Counted from the first letter of the stretch, positions 10,201 through 20,972 are shown. The stretch: 61,159 nucleotides of DNA from an uncultured Clostridia bacterium (GCA_947625735.1 CANQPL010000014.1:1-61159), one strand, 5' to 3'. Made by a program: numbers and translations. The notes: generated from the sequence alone by a model not told the origin.

Positions 10201-10593
10201 TATAAGTTCCGTAAGCATTGCGGAAAGTGTTCCGATAAATCCGGGCTTTTTTGACTGCTTTACAAAATAATTTATGTCTCCTCTTTCCCTTACCGCCTTT
10301 GCAGACATATAAAGAAGTGCAGTCTTTGCAGAGGGGTCTGCCGAATCCCTGCCGTTATCTCCCGATCGCCTTAATATATCCGCTGTCAGACGGGAAAATG
10401 AAAGCACCTCTGCATTGCCACTGTTAAAAAGTGCGCATCCAAGATGATCGTACAGCATTTTTTCATATTCAAATGTAAACTGATCGGGTACAATTGCTAT
10501 TACACTATTCCCTTCTGATGCTTCTTTCCCGATTATTTTCATCATGTCATATGATTTGCCCGTTCCCGTTCCTCCGTAAAGTATCGTAAGCAT
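7300..10593 (-). CDS. addB: ATP-dependent helicase/nuclease subunit B (AddB)
   Basis: This 1097-residue protein is the partner of AddA. It begins with Walker A GGTGTGKSYDM. Near the C-terminus it has the nuclease motif VIDYKTGKQDF. It also shows the cysteines expected for the AddB iron-sulfur cluster: one in DHSKCPF and three in VDCKKCSYYHICAFF. In studied AddAB complexes AddB recognises the Chi signal and carries one of the two nuclease domains. A clear SD (AAGGAG) precedes the ATG. A consensus promoter lies about 100 bases upstream. Confidence 0.97.
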   Translation of the reverse strand: MLTILYGGTGTGKSYDMMKIIGKEASEGNSVIAIVPDQFTFEYEKMLYDHLGCALFNSGNAEVLSFSRLTADILRRSGDNGRDSADPSAKTALLYMSAKAVRERGDINYFVKQSKKPGFIGTLSAMLTELIHSGVTPERLSDIIEENKNASETILAKLRDILAVYTEYTLRLEKAGLRDSLFDMMTAAVKAGQTDYFKGKHIFMDEFKSFTGDQYDMISAMLSGGAELTVCMTIEPEASLKGVFLSAEETCGSLERIARESGEECVRIKYGENKRYRSDALLHISRALVYSPLPVYEEKTDDITLITAPDISSECSWICAKITELTEEKGYKYSDIAVLSRTMNNDINELSQCFERYAIPYYSDKKPSAGKKPLMLMISSALELAASKKLSTEAVLRYAKTGLTAITDEETEALENFCYSWDIDGDTWEKEFPLDEKGYDYEQIKQRILAPIYSLRKKCVGRDGGEICEAVRNFIAECDPEKKLLDISGADADDPVIRENRRICEELDRILSGLEKGFCEGEKVTVNEFREIFGIAAAGITLAVPPVYLDRVAAEQSDLARLPVVKAVFVMQACDGKFPFIPAESRTFTEDERELFLKSGAALSGSMKDRLSDERFNAYKAICSPSEKLFISFSKVDPEGKKSFASEYITSVLKAAPHCAVKDTEKEELLFYCRTKEAAYSALISGRGNASEREAVKQCLSEDVFYKERFDYLEDLKNRNTYHTAPPPLMEKLMGGKNLRISPSRFEDHSKCPFIYFCKKALSINPPEKKGLTSMNWGNASHACMSGILSEYRSSDMSGFTGLTRSQLSEKVDRAAEKYVNENMGGDFARSSDFPMYYRIMKENTLRALIRLQREYSEGKCRFYPEDLELTIGRKTDGEKSCPSIKTECEDGHTLELNGTVDRVDLCETDGKKYIRVIDYKTGKQDFKRDMLIYGAGWQMLFYLYSLTDPETGIYKDREPAGAIYIPIGYPESENDRNSDNSKVQKTAFSSLKATGVILDDDAVIKAMDSSADGTVFIPEKRQIKDKVKDDRFTAEEFEEYRKKAEEKLKEMCMAVYSGEVPASPCEELGVDCKKCSYYHICAFFLKKNNDIDGSED

Positions 10594-10693
10594 TTTTTTC
10601 TCCTTTTTGGATCAAAATGATAATTAACTGCTGCTGTTTCACAAAATTAAAACCTGACAAATTCACTCTTTGTTATAATTTCTTTTCCATTAT

Positions 10694-10722
10694 ATTATAC
10701 AATATTATTTTCTTTTGGTCAA
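10694..10722 (-). promoter_or_regulatory. Sigma-A type promoter for addBA
   Basis: On the minus strand TTGACC (10717-10722) and TATAAT (10694-10699) are separated by 17 bases and point towards addB. Confidence 0.75.
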
Positions 10723-10771
10723 TAGTTTTTATTCAATTATTCATATTTTAATAGTAATTTTCCGATAAAAA

Positions 10772-10787
10772 TGTTCCATGTGGAACA
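10772..10787 (+). promoter_or_regulatory. parS: parS-like site 3
   Basis: An exact TGTTCCATGTGGAACA in the rsmE-addB gap. Confidence 0.85.
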
Positions 10788-10833
10788 TTGCCTTAAATTT
10801 CCACGAATTAATTGTCCTTATTATAACATCATA

Positions 10834-11559
10834 TCAGAAATTCCCCGTCAAATTCATTATAACGGCTGTCACCGCAATGGGACAAGTTTCACAGCGCAGA
10901 ATACGCTTTCCCAGCCATAGGGAAGTAATACCCAGTTGTGTTACACTATCCGCCTCATCGCTGTCAAAACCGCCCTCAGAACCTATCATCACACCGCATT
11001 CGGTTATTCCGTCAAAGGATATTTCCGAAAAACTCTTCCCGCCGTTTTCATAACAAAAAAGGGGCAGCTGCATTTTTCTCAGTTTGTTTACTGCTTCTTC
11101 AAAGGTAAGTATCCCTCTTATTATGGGAATTTTTCCTCTGCCCGACTGTTTTGCAGCCTCCTCAGCTATTTTTTCAAATCTTGATATTTTATTTTCGGCA
11201 GACTTACCCTCGGGACGGGACACGCATCTTTTTGAGATAAAAAAAACTATCTCGGAAGCTCCAAGCTCCGTACACTTCTGTATAATAAGCTCCGCCTTAT
11301 CTCCCTTTGGAAAAGCCTGAAATACAGTAAGACTGAGTGTCGGCTCACATTGTGACGAAACTGTTTTATTAACCCTGCAAAATACCTTATCCGATGTAAT
11401 ATTATCTATCGTACAGATAAACTCCTTACCCTCACGGCAAAAGGTTATCTCATCGCCAATTCTCATTCTCAGGGAGCGTCCGATATGAACGGCATCTCCT
11501 CCCGTGACCGTAATAATATCACCTCTTAAAGCATTTTCATCAATAAAAAATCTTGGCAT
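10834..11559 (-). CDS. rsmE: 16S rRNA (uracil(1498)-N(3))-methyltransferase RsmE
   Basis: The 241-residue protein starts MPRFFIDENA, placed by GGAGGATATT immediately before ATG at 11559; an in-frame extension upstream has no SD. It has an N-terminal PUA-like region (about residues 1-70) and a SPOUT methyltransferase fold. SPOUT marks are KGDKAELIIQKCTELG, the SAM-knot segments VMIGSEGGFDSDEA and LGKRILRCETCPIAV. RsmE methylates U1498 of 16S rRNA in the 30S subunit. It lies alone, divergent from the feoA-like gene. Confidence 0.93.
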   Translation of the reverse strand: MPRFFIDENALRGDIITVTGGDAVHIGRSLRMRIGDEITFCREGKEFICTIDNITSDKVFCRVNKTVSSQCEPTLSLTVFQAFPKGDKAELIIQKCTELGASEIVFFISKRCVSRPEGKSAENKISRFEKIAEEAAKQSGRGKIPIIRGILTFEEAVNKLRKMQLPLFCYENGGKSFSEISFDGITECGVMIGSEGGFDSDEADSVTQLGITSLWLGKRILRCETCPIAVTAVIMNLTGNF

Positions 11560-11715
11560 AATATCCTCCGCATTGTAACAGAATATTTTTTTATGAATAG
11601 TATGGTAATAAGGGTTTCTCTGAAAACCGGGACAGATCAATTTTTCAGAGATCCGTATGCAAATGCGTCTGCTTTAAAAACGCATTTGCCCCAAAAAATT
11701 ATCGGGTGAAAGCAT

Positions 11716-11949
11716 ATGAACCGTATAACGCTTTCCTGTCTTCCCGAGGGCTGCACCGCCACTGTGACCGAGCTTTGCAGCAGCGGAAATATGCGCCGCC
11801 GCCTAATGGATATGGGACTTATTGAGGGAACAAGAGTTATCTGCCTGCATAAAAGTCCTTCGGGAGATCCTATAGCTTATCTTATCAGAGGCGCAGTTAT
11901 CGCCCTGCGAAATGAAGATACAGGAAAAATTTTTGTTTCAACGGAATAA
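11716..11949 (+). CDS. FeoA-domain protein
   Basis: This 77-residue protein is made of a single FeoA/SH3-like domain: the MRRRLMDMGLIEGTRVICLHKSP segment and the ending YLIRGAVIALRNEDTGKIFV are typical. FeoA proteins assist the FeoB ferrous iron transporter, but no feoB is in this window, so the link to iron uptake is inference. It is transcribed alone, divergently from rsmE, with its own terminator. Confidence 0.8.
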   Translation: MNRITLSCLPEGCTATVTELCSSGNMRRRLMDMGLIEGTRVICLHKSPSGDPIAYLIRGAVIALRNEDTGKIFVSTE

Positions 11950-11958
11950 GAACATATT

Positions 11959-11987
11959 CTGTCCGTATTTTACGGGCAGATTTTTTT
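11959..11987 (+). terminator. Intrinsic terminator after the FeoA gene
   Basis: The stem CTGTCCGTA/TACGGGCAG (11959-11967 with 11971-11979) is followed by seven or more T residues. Confidence 0.85.
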
Positions 11988-12086
11988 ACTGTTTTGACTT
12001 TGAAATAACCGAAAAGCATTATTCCACATTAACCATTATATCATAATATTAATTTTTCTGCAACTGTGAAATTACTTTTATTATAA

Positions 12087-12102
12087 TGTTCCATGTGGAA
12101 CA
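12087..12102 (+). promoter_or_regulatory. parS: parS-like site 4
   Basis: An exact TGTTCCATGTGGAACA between the convergent feoA and gyrA terminators. Confidence 0.85.
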
Positions 12103-12103
12103 T

Positions 12104-12146
12104 TGAAAAAAAGCAGCCGATCTCCTTTTTTAAAAGTCGGCTGCTT
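12104..12146 (-). terminator. Intrinsic terminator after gyrA
   Basis: The stem AAGCAGCCGA/TCGGCTGCTT (12111-12120 with 12137-12146) is followed, on the minus strand, by a T run that ends two bases from parS-like site 4. Confidence 0.85.
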
Positions 12147-12180
12147 TCCCATAAAATTATTTTATTGTGGGTTAATGTCC

Positions 12181-14760
12181 TTATTCTTCTTCCTCATCAT
12201 CAGCGGGCGGGGTATCAATTATCTTCTCGCTCATTTCCTCGTTTTCCGCTTCTGACATCTGAGCAGCGATCTCCTCATCGGAGGGCTGCTCTATTTTTTC
12301 CGTCTGTGCTTCATCATCATGCTCTGCTCTTGTAAATGCCACAACCTTATCCTCACCGCTCACACGCATGAGCTTAACACCTGTTGCGTATCTGCTCATG
12401 ATCCGTATATCGCAGGCTCTTATCCTGATAATAACTCCGTCAGTGGCAATAAGGATTATATCGTCATCTTCGTCTACAATTTTAATACCGCAGACATAAC
12501 CCTTGTCCTCGCTCACCTTATAGTTGAGAAGTCCGTAGCCTCCTCTGTTCTGTATCCTGTAATCCTCCAATTTAACCCGTCTGCCAAGACCCTTTTCGGT
12601 AACGGTAAGCACTGCTGCGCCCTCACGTACTCTTGCCATAGATACTACCCTGTCGCCGTCTCTCAGACTGATTGCCTTAACACCATGTGCCGACCTGCTC
12701 ATGGGACGCATCTGAGTTTCCTCTATGCGGATCGCAAAACCGTTTCTTGTGGCAACAATAAGCTGTGCACTGCCGTCTGTGAGCCTTACACCTGCTATCT
12801 CATCGCCTTCGTCAAGACCCACAGCTCTCAGACCGTTCTTGCGTACATATTTATACGCCGACAGGGGAGTGCGCTTTATCTTGCCGTTTTTAGTTACCAT
12901 GATAAGATATTTTCCCTCGTCATAATCTGAGGTCTTTATCATAGCGGCAATTTTTTCATTTTCGCCCAATGGGAGCATATTTACAATGTTTGAACCTCTC
13001 GACTGCTTTGACCCCTCGGGTATTTCAAAGCATCTGAGCTTATACATAATTCCTTTATTTGTTATAAACAGCACATCATCATGGGAGGAGGCTATGAACA
13101 TTTCCTCCATATAATCCTCCTCACGCTGTTTAAGGGCAGATACACCCTTGCCGCCGCGCTTTTGTGTCTTATATTCGCTTATGGGCTGACGTTTTATATA
13201 TCCGATATTGGTAAGAGTAACAACACAGCTTTCTACGGGGATAAGATCCTCAACGTCCACCTCTCCGCTGATATTTTCAATATCTGTCCTGCGTTCATCA
13301 CCGTATTTTTTCTTTATCTCCTCCAGCTCATCGGAAATTATTTCCAGTACCATTTCATGATTGTCAAGTATCTCCCTGAGTTCGCTTATTTTCTTTGTAA
13401 GCTCCGCCAGTTCATCTTCTATTTTCATTCTCTCCATGTTGGAAAGCTGATACATTCTCATCTGAGCAATAGCCTCTGCCTGTGGTTCGGAAAGCTCAAA
13501 TCTTTCAATAAGACGCTGCTTAATTTCCGCAATATTTTCGGAGGTACGGCAGATATTTATAACCTCCTCGATATTATCGGCGGCAATTACCATACCCTCC
13601 AATATATGCGCCCTGTCCTCAGCTTTTTTAAGGTCAAATTGTGTTCTGCGGCGGATAACTTCTACCTGAAAATCAATGTACTCGCTGAGCATCTGCTTTA
13701 AGGTGAGAATTTTCGGCTCACCTCTTACAAGTGCCAGCATAATAACGCCTACCGTGCTCTGAAGCGAGGTAAATCTGTACAGATGACTCAGCACCACCTG
13801 AGGAATGGCGTCCTTTTTAAGCTCTATGACCACTCTGACAGCATTATCTTTGTCCGATTCATCACGGACCGTATGAATACCGTCAATGCGCTTATCTCTT
13901 GCAAGCTCGGCTATCTTTTCGATCATTTCCTTTTTGTTTACCATATAGGGTATCTCGGAAATGACAATGCAGTTACGGTTATGCATTTCCTTTATTTCGG
14001 CTCTGCCTCTGAGGATAATTTTGCCTCTTCCCGTTCCGTAAGCCGCTCTTATGCCCGCTCTGCCCATGATAATTCCGCCTGTAGGAAAATCGGGTCCCTT
14101 GATATGCTCCATAAGATCATCAAGAGTAGCATCGGGATTTTTTATCAGTGCCTGAACTGCATTTATAGTTTCCCTCAGATTGTGAGGGGGGATATTTGTC
14201 GCCATACCCACGGCTATACCCACAGAACCGTTTACCAGAAGATTTGGAAAGCGTGAGGGGAGGACTACAGGCTCTTTCAGACGATCGTCATAGTTTGGCA
14301 TATAGTCAATGGTGTCTTTATTTATGTCGGTGAGCATTTCAAGAGAAAGACGCTCCATTCTTGACTCGGTATAACGGTAAGCAGCGGGGGGATCTCCGTC
14401 TAAAGAACCGAAATTTCCGTGACCGTCCACAAGCGGATATCTTAACGAAAAATCCTGCGCCAGTCTTACAAGCGCATCATACACCGAAGCATCGCCATGA
14501 GGGTGGTATCTGCCCAGTACAGAACCTACCGTATCGGCGCACTTGCGGTACTCTTTTTCGGGCGTAAGACCGTTTTCATACATTGTATAAAGTATTCTGC
14601 GGTGTACGGGCTTTAAGCCGTCCCGCACATCAGGCAGCGCTCTTGACACAATTACCGACATGGAATATTGTAGGAATGACTCCCGCATTTCCTTTTCTAT
14701 ATCTCTTTGTATGACCTTGTTTTCATTTATGCTGAAATTTTCATCTGACAAGTCTGACAA
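12181..14760 (-). CDS. gyrA: DNA gyrase subunit A
   Basis: This 859-residue protein is the breakage-reunion subunit of gyrase, which introduces negative supercoils. The catalytic tyrosine is Y130 in AAYRYTESR. The N-terminal domain starts [20 protein letters not shown], and the C-terminal beta-pinwheel shows GyrA-box wording QKRGGKG (about residue 560). The quinolone-interaction segment reads [12 protein letters not shown], so the position equal to E. coli Ser83 is Ala while Asp87 is kept. The C-terminal tail is strongly acidic. It is the last gene of the leftward gyrB operon and is followed by a strong terminator. Confidence 0.98.
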   Translation of the reverse strand: MSDLSDENFSINENKVIQRDIEKEMRESFLQYSMSVIVSRALPDVRDGLKPVHRRILYTMYENGLTPEKEYRKCADTVGSVLGRYHPHGDASVYDALVRLAQDFSLRYPLVDGHGNFGSLDGDPPAAYRYTESRMERLSLEMLTDINKDTIDYMPNYDDRLKEPVVLPSRFPNLLVNGSVGIAVGMATNIPPHNLRETINAVQALIKNPDATLDDLMEHIKGPDFPTGGIIMGRAGIRAAYGTGRGKIILRGRAEIKEMHNRNCIVISEIPYMVNKKEMIEKIAELARDKRIDGIHTVRDESDKDNAVRVVIELKKDAIPQVVLSHLYRFTSLQSTVGVIMLALVRGEPKILTLKQMLSEYIDFQVEVIRRRTQFDLKKAEDRAHILEGMVIAADNIEEVINICRTSENIAEIKQRLIERFELSEPQAEAIAQMRMYQLSNMERMKIEDELAELTKKISELREILDNHEMVLEIISDELEEIKKKYGDERRTDIENISGEVDVEDLIPVESCVVTLTNIGYIKRQPISEYKTQKRGGKGVSALKQREEDYMEEMFIASSHDDVLFITNKGIMYKLRCFEIPEGSKQSRGSNIVNMLPLGENEKIAAMIKTSDYDEGKYLIMVTKNGKIKRTPLSAYKYVRKNGLRAVGLDEGDEIAGVRLTDGSAQLIVATRNGFAIRIEETQMRPMSRSAHGVKAISLRDGDRVVSMARVREGAAVLTVTEKGLGRRVKLEDYRIQNRGGYGLLNYKVSEDKGYVCGIKIVDEDDDIILIATDGVIIRIRACDIRIMSRYATGVKLMRVSGEDKVVAFTRAEHDDEAQTEKIEQPSDEEIAAQMSEAENEEMSEKIIDTPPADDEEEE

Positions 14761-14770
14761 CTCCCTTCAA

Positions 14771-15421
14771 TTACTGCTGAATTTTATAGCGTATACCCAA
14801 TAGGACTGACAATCTGTTTTTTACATCTTCCCTTTCCTCATCTGAAAATGCCGACTTCGGTATAACAAAAACATTTACCTGCTTTACCATTGCATTTGAC
14901 TGCTTTACATATACTACATACATATCTTCCCTGTCAATTATCTCCACTGCGGGATTATCAAGGTGTATAACTGTTGACGGAGGAGGCTCCTCATTATTTT
15001 CCGTATTTTCGTAATACGGATCGTATACTGTTGTAATAACTATCTTATTTGTGTATATTTCCCCCTTATAGACAGCACCTTTTATTTCATCAAGACTTTT
15101 TTCAAGATCCTTATATGCTTTTCCGGGACGACCCGTTACATATATAAACATGGCGACACAAACTATCATCAGAAGCTTAAAAAATGATGTATCCACAGGC
15201 TCAGGACTTTTCGCTGCCGCTAATATTGTCACTACCTGAATAACAAAGGCAAGAAAATATATAACTGCCTGAATAATTGTGTTTTTTAAAACGTATGTCT
15301 TTTGAAATGCCTTATAGCCCTTTAAAATAATGTTCTTGTCACTTTCATATTCACCCTCGCACAGCAGCTCCTCCGTGTCGGCGTTTCTTTTTTCAAACAT
15401 TTCATCATCTATAAGCGGCAA
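14771..15421 (-). CDS. YcxB-like membrane protein
   Basis: The 216-residue protein has two adjacent transmembrane helices (about residues 50-70 and 80-97) and a C-terminal domain with YVVYVKQSNAMVKQVNVFVIPKSAFSDEE, the pattern of the YcxB-like family. The function of that family is not established. It sits between gyrB and gyrA and ends 10 bases before the gyrA start, so it is co-transcribed with gyrase. A membrane protein in that position is unusual; it is probably an insertion into the operon. Confidence 0.7.
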   Translation of the reverse strand: MPLIDDEMFEKRNADTEELLCEGEYESDKNIILKGYKAFQKTYVLKNTIIQAVIYFLAFVIQVVTILAAAKSPEPVDTSFFKLLMIVCVAMFIYVTGRPGKAYKDLEKSLDEIKGAVYKGEIYTNKIVITTVYDPYYENTENNEEPPPSTVIHLDNPAVEIIDREDMYVVYVKQSNAMVKQVNVFVIPKSAFSDEEREDVKNRLSVLLGIRYKIQQ

Positions 15422-15443
15422 TCATTTTTCCTCCCCTCTGCAA

Positions 15444-15459
15444 TGTTCCACATGGAACA
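15444..15459 (-). promoter_or_regulatory. parS: parS-like site 5
   Basis: TGTTCCACATGGAACA, the reverse-complement orientation, between gyrB and the YcxB-like gene. Confidence 0.85.
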
Positions 15460-15467
15460 TTAATATC

Positions 15468-17486
<2,019 letters not shown>

Positions 17487-17540
17487 TCACATAAGCACTT
17501 TCTGCTGTTTTATAAAATAAATTTATAACATTTCAGCTGA

Positions 17541-17556
17541 TGTTCCACATGGAACA
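17541..17556 (-). promoter_or_regulatory. parS: parS-like site 6 (paired)
   Basis: TGTTCCACATGGAACA. It forms the left arm of a larger inverted repeat with site 7; CAGCTGA precedes it. Confidence 0.85.
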
Positions 17557-17575
17557 TTAAAAACAAGCCTTAAAA

Positions 17576-17591
17576 TGTTCCACATGGAACA
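17576..17591 (-). promoter_or_regulatory. parS: parS-like site 7 (paired)
   Basis: TGTTCCACATGGAACA, start-to-start 35 bases from site 6, followed by TCAGCTG, which mirrors the flank of site 6. Both lie in the gyrB-remB gap. Confidence 0.85.
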
Positions 17592-17602
17592 TCAGCTGTT
17601 AT

Positions 17603-17857
17603 TTACACTGATCTGCCGGCTCTTTTAATAAGAGTTGCCGAAGAAACAGGGGAAACAAAAACCTTTTCTTTATCGTCTCTTATGGTTATAACGAAAGCCT
17701 TTGGCATATCGAAGCTCACATAAGAAACGGATCTGCGTTTTTCGGCATTTTTAAAATAATCTCTTGTAATTTTGCCGACAGAGGTATTTTCAATATCGAA
17801 AATACCGATAATATCACGGGAGCTGACAGTAACATCGCCGCCAAGATGGATATACAT
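17603..17857 (-). CDS. remB: RemB-like extracellular matrix regulator (DUF370)
   Basis: The 84-residue protein MYIHLGGDVTVSSRDIIGIF matches the DUF370/RemB (YaaB) family and occupies its usual site between recF and gyrB. In Bacillus subtilis the related RemA and RemB proteins affect matrix gene expression. Whether this Ruminococcus-like organism uses it so is unknown. The stop lies 11 bases after parS-like site 7. The start is immediately after the recF stop. Confidence 0.9.
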   Translation of the reverse strand: MYIHLGGDVTVSSRDIIGIFDIENTSVGKITRDYFKNAEKRRSVSYVSFDMPKAFVITIRDDKEKVFVSPVSSATLIKRAGRSV

Positions 17858-17858
17858 A

Positions 17859-18977
17859 TCAGACCCCCCCTATCTTTCCGTTTTTCACCGAGAAAATTTT
17901 CCCCGAAGTATTTTTAACGGTATGTCTGTCGCAGCAGGTAATAAAAACCTGCATTCCGTCAATATTTTTAAGAATAAAGCTCTGCCGTTCGGGGTCCAGC
18001 TCACTGAGAACATCATCAAGGAGCATAACAGGCGCTTCGCCCGTCTGATCCTTAATTATCCTTGCCTGAGCTATCTTCATAATAAGAGCGGTACTTCTCT
18101 GCTGACCCTGAGAACCGAATTCCCTTGCAGAAAGACCGTTAATGCAGGTAATAACATCATCACGATGAACCCCGCAAAGAGTATACCCAATACGGATATC
18201 GTCCTCGATGCTTTCTTTCAGTTTTTTATAATAAATTTCGGTAAGCTCTCCCTCATGATCTGTACGACCGTCAAGCTCCTTAAAAACAGTTGACTGATAG
18301 TATAATGTCATATTTTCTTTACCATTAGTAATTTTATTATATAAACTATTTGTATATTGATTAAGATTATTACAATAAGTATTACGAATAACAGAAATAT
18401 AAGCACCTGTTTTGGCAAGCTGAATATCCCAAACATCAAGGTCCTCGGGAGAAGCCGAGCCGAAAGAAATATTTTTGATAAGAGCATTTCTCTGAGATAA
18501 AAGCCCGTTATATTTACTCAGCGCATAGACAAAAGAGTGCTTTATCTGAGAAGCGGAAAGATCAATAAAGCTCCTTCTGTTATCCGGAGAACCCTTAGTA
18601 ATAAAAAGATCCTCGGGGGTAAACACCACGCATTTGAGCGTTCCGAAAAGCCTTGAAAGCAGCGGTATCTTCACACCGTTAAGACGGATGAGCTTATCCT
18701 TTACGGCATTTTTTGTCACGGAGAAGTCTATTTTCTGCGGACGCTCCGAGTCGGAAAACTCCACAGAAATTTCAGCCTTATCCGAATCAAATCCTATAAA
18801 ATCCCTGTCCCGTGTTCCTCTGAAAGAGCGGCAGCCCGTCATGAGCCAGACAGCCTCTATAAGATTTGTTTTCCCCTGAGCATTATCACCGCAGAAGATA
18901 TTCATTTTGCTGTCGGGAAAAATATCAACGCCCGAAAGATTTTTATATCCGTTGACGGCAATACGGTTTATCACCAT
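17859..18977 (-). CDS. recF: DNA replication and repair protein RecF
   Basis: The 372-residue SMC-like ATPase has Walker A GDNAQGKTNLIEAVWL near residue 31, the ABC-type signature region FGSQGQQRSTALIMKIAQ, and Walker B VMLLDDVLSELDPERQ. RecF with RecO and RecR loads RecA at single-stranded gaps. Its ATG directly follows the stop of the S4-domain gene, giving a dnaN - S4 - recF - remB transcript. Confidence 0.97.
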   Translation of the reverse strand: MVINRIAVNGYKNLSGVDIFPDSKMNIFCGDNAQGKTNLIEAVWLMTGCRSFRGTRDRDFIGFDSDKAEISVEFSDSERPQKIDFSVTKNAVKDKLIRLNGVKIPLLSRLFGTLKCVVFTPEDLFITKGSPDNRRSFIDLSASQIKHSFVYALSKYNGLLSQRNALIKNISFGSASPEDLDVWDIQLAKTGAYISVIRNTYCNNLNQYTNSLYNKITNGKENMTLYYQSTVFKELDGRTDHEGELTEIYYKKLKESIEDDIRIGYTLCGVHRDDVITCINGLSAREFGSQGQQRSTALIMKIAQARIIKDQTGEAPVMLLDDVLSELDPERQSFILKNIDGMQVFITCCDRHTVKNTSGKIFSVKNGKIGGV

Positions 18978-19211
18978 TTAACCCACTACCTCAAGAACAA
19001 TGTCGATATCAGCGCCGTGAACGGTTATCCTGTCGCCGCTGCGTACCTTTTTTCCTCTCATGGTACACACCTCACCGTTAAAGTCGACTATACCGTCAAG
19101 GATCATAGCCTTAGCCTCCGACCCCGTTTCCGATATTCCTGAAAATTTAAGCAGCTGCTGGAGCTTTATAAATTCGGTATTGATGCGGATCTGTTCTGTT
19201 TTAGTTTCCAT
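18978..19211 (-). CDS. yaaA: S4-domain RNA-binding protein (YaaA/RlbA)
   Basis: The 77-residue protein has an S4-like RNA-binding pattern (IKLQQLLKFSGISETGSEAK, then FNGEVCTMRGKKVRSGD). This small gene stands between dnaN and recF in most Firmicutes. It is thought to act in ribosome assembly. The stop abuts recF with no gap, and the start is 16 bases after dnaN. Confidence 0.93.
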   Translation of the reverse strand: METKTEQIRINTEFIKLQQLLKFSGISETGSEAKAMILDGIVDFNGEVCTMRGKKVRSGDRITVHGADIDIVLEVVG

Positions 19212-19227
19212 AAGCTATCTCCATAAA

Positions 19228-20331
19228 TTAATTTTTAAGTCTTACAGGAAGTACAAGGAAGGTATAAGCATCTCCGTCAGCGGGTATCATTTTCATAGGA
19301 GAAAGACCTCCGTTCAGAAGCAGCTTTACCTTATCCGATTCAGCCGCTTTAAGAGCGTCAAGCAGATATCTGCAATTAAAGCCTATCTCCACCTTATCGC
19401 CCGAAATATCGGCAGGGAACACATCTGACAGCTTTCCGAGAGAGGTAGAGCAGCTTATTTTTACCATACCGTCATCAAAAATACATCTTACGGGAGCTTT
19501 AGTCTGCTCCACGATAAGCAAAGAGCAGCGTTCAAGGCTTGCAATTAGGCTTTTCGTATTGAGTATAACTTCCGTAGAATGATTTTTAGGAATAGAGCCC
19601 CTGTAATTATGGAACTCGCCCTCTAAAAGCCTTGATATGACCATATAACCGTTGATATCAAAAACAACGTGTTTTCTTGAAGCATAGACATTTACGGGAG
19701 AATCTGCATCTTCTTTAAGGAGCTTTGCCGCCTCTGAAAGAGCCTTTGCCTTTACCACAAAATGAAATTTATCATCGGTAGAGAGCTTTTCCGTCCTTAC
19801 AGCAAGACGGAAACCGTCAATTGCAACAAGATTGAATATCCCGTCATTTATGTCAAAGAGTTCTCCTGTTAGTATTGGCTTATTATCCGAAACCGATACA
19901 GCAAAGATGGTCTGACCTATCATATTTTTAAGAATTCCCTGAGAAATTGAGAAGCCGTCCGAGGTATCATAGTCGGGCATAGACGGATAATCGTCTGCGG
20001 ACAGGGCAAGTATATTATACTCAGCGTTTTCGCCCTTTATGGTAGCTTTGAGTTTTTCGTCTATTTCAACGGAGATCTGTTCAAAAGGCATTTTCCTTAT
20101 TATCTCGGCAAAGAGCTTTGCATTAACGATAAATTCGCCGTGATCCGTTGATTCAACCTCAATTCTTGTCATGATACCCAGTTCAAGATCATATCCCGTA
20201 AGTTCAAGGGTGTTGTTATCAAGATACATCTTGATACCCTCCAGCGACTGAACGGGAGATTTTACAGGCACAGCCCTTGACACATTTGTAACAGCCTCAT
20301 TGAGAACCGATTGCTTGCATATAAACTTCAT
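19228..20331 (-). CDS. dnaN: DNA polymerase III beta subunit (sliding clamp)
   Basis: The 367-residue protein starts MKFICKQSVLNEAVTNVSRAV and has the three-repeat layout of a bacterial clamp, with DGFRLAVRTEKL in the middle and the C-terminal SPMKMIP...AYTFLVLPVRL. It encircles DNA and tethers polymerases. It starts just left of the candidate oriC and reads away from it. Confidence 0.98.
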   Translation of the reverse strand: MKFICKQSVLNEAVTNVSRAVPVKSPVQSLEGIKMYLDNNTLELTGYDLELGIMTRIEVESTDHGEFIVNAKLFAEIIRKMPFEQISVEIDEKLKATIKGENAEYNILALSADDYPSMPDYDTSDGFSISQGILKNMIGQTIFAVSVSDNKPILTGELFDINDGIFNLVAIDGFRLAVRTEKLSTDDKFHFVVKAKALSEAAKLLKEDADSPVNVYASRKHVVFDINGYMVISRLLEGEFHNYRGSIPKNHSTEVILNTKSLIASLERCSLLIVEQTKAPVRCIFDDGMVKISCSTSLGKLSDVFPADISGDKVEIGFNCRYLLDALKAAESDKVKLLLNGGLSPMKMIPADGDAYTFLVLPVRLKN

Positions 20332-20972
20332 TTTTCCTTATCCTCTCTTAAAAAAATTATTAAACGGTTATTGTCTGTCAGAATGCTCCTTGCCGTCAGT
20401 GGGATAAAAGTATGTGCGCAGATAAGTGTCTATAGAAATTATCAGAAAAGTCTTTTCATATTCATTGTCAGATGTTGAAAACCTCTCTTTATTTTCGGAA
20501 TCTCAAAAAATGAATGATTAGTAACAACAACAAACTAACTATTACAAATTAGTAACAGTATTAGAAGTGTCTAAAGTGTTGAAAAGTGCATATCTTCCCA
20601 CAGATAGGGGACTTGTCTGTCATAAGGGGTATGTCGGTAATTTTATGAAACTGTTGATATCCGCAAATAACGGATAAAGGGGCATTTTTAATGTTCAATC
20701 TGTTGAATTTCCGTTTGTCGGAAGTTGAAAGATTTATGAAAAAACGGTTGAAAAAATTTTCCCTTATTTTCCTGTTTCCGACATTTTGTTGAAAAATATT
20801 TTTATACTATGTGTAAAACTGTTTTGTAACTTCTTGTAACCATTTTGTAATCGGTATTTTTTCCGTGGCTGAGTTTTAAACACAGTTTTCAACAGCCTGT
20901 TGAAAACTGTTGATATAACATTTTGTAATATACATTATGTAAAATAAATTATTATAATAACTATCAGTAAAA
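20332..20972. other. oriC: Candidate replication origin (oriC) between dnaN and dnaA
   Basis: This 641-bp gap is AT-rich and lies at the point where the flanking operons diverge in replication direction. It contains five exact copies of TGTTGAAAA or its complement TTTTCAACA (20473-20481, 20577-20585, 20787-20795, 20886-20894, 20898-20906), plus related TGTTGATAT. TTTTCAACA matches the DnaA box TTATCCACA at 7 of 9 bases. No exact TTATCCACA lies in the gap; one occurs inside dnaA near 22225. TTTTGTAA repeats and an AT-rich stretch around 20800-20970 could be the unwinding element. The origin role is inferred from position and parS clustering. Confidence 0.7.
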
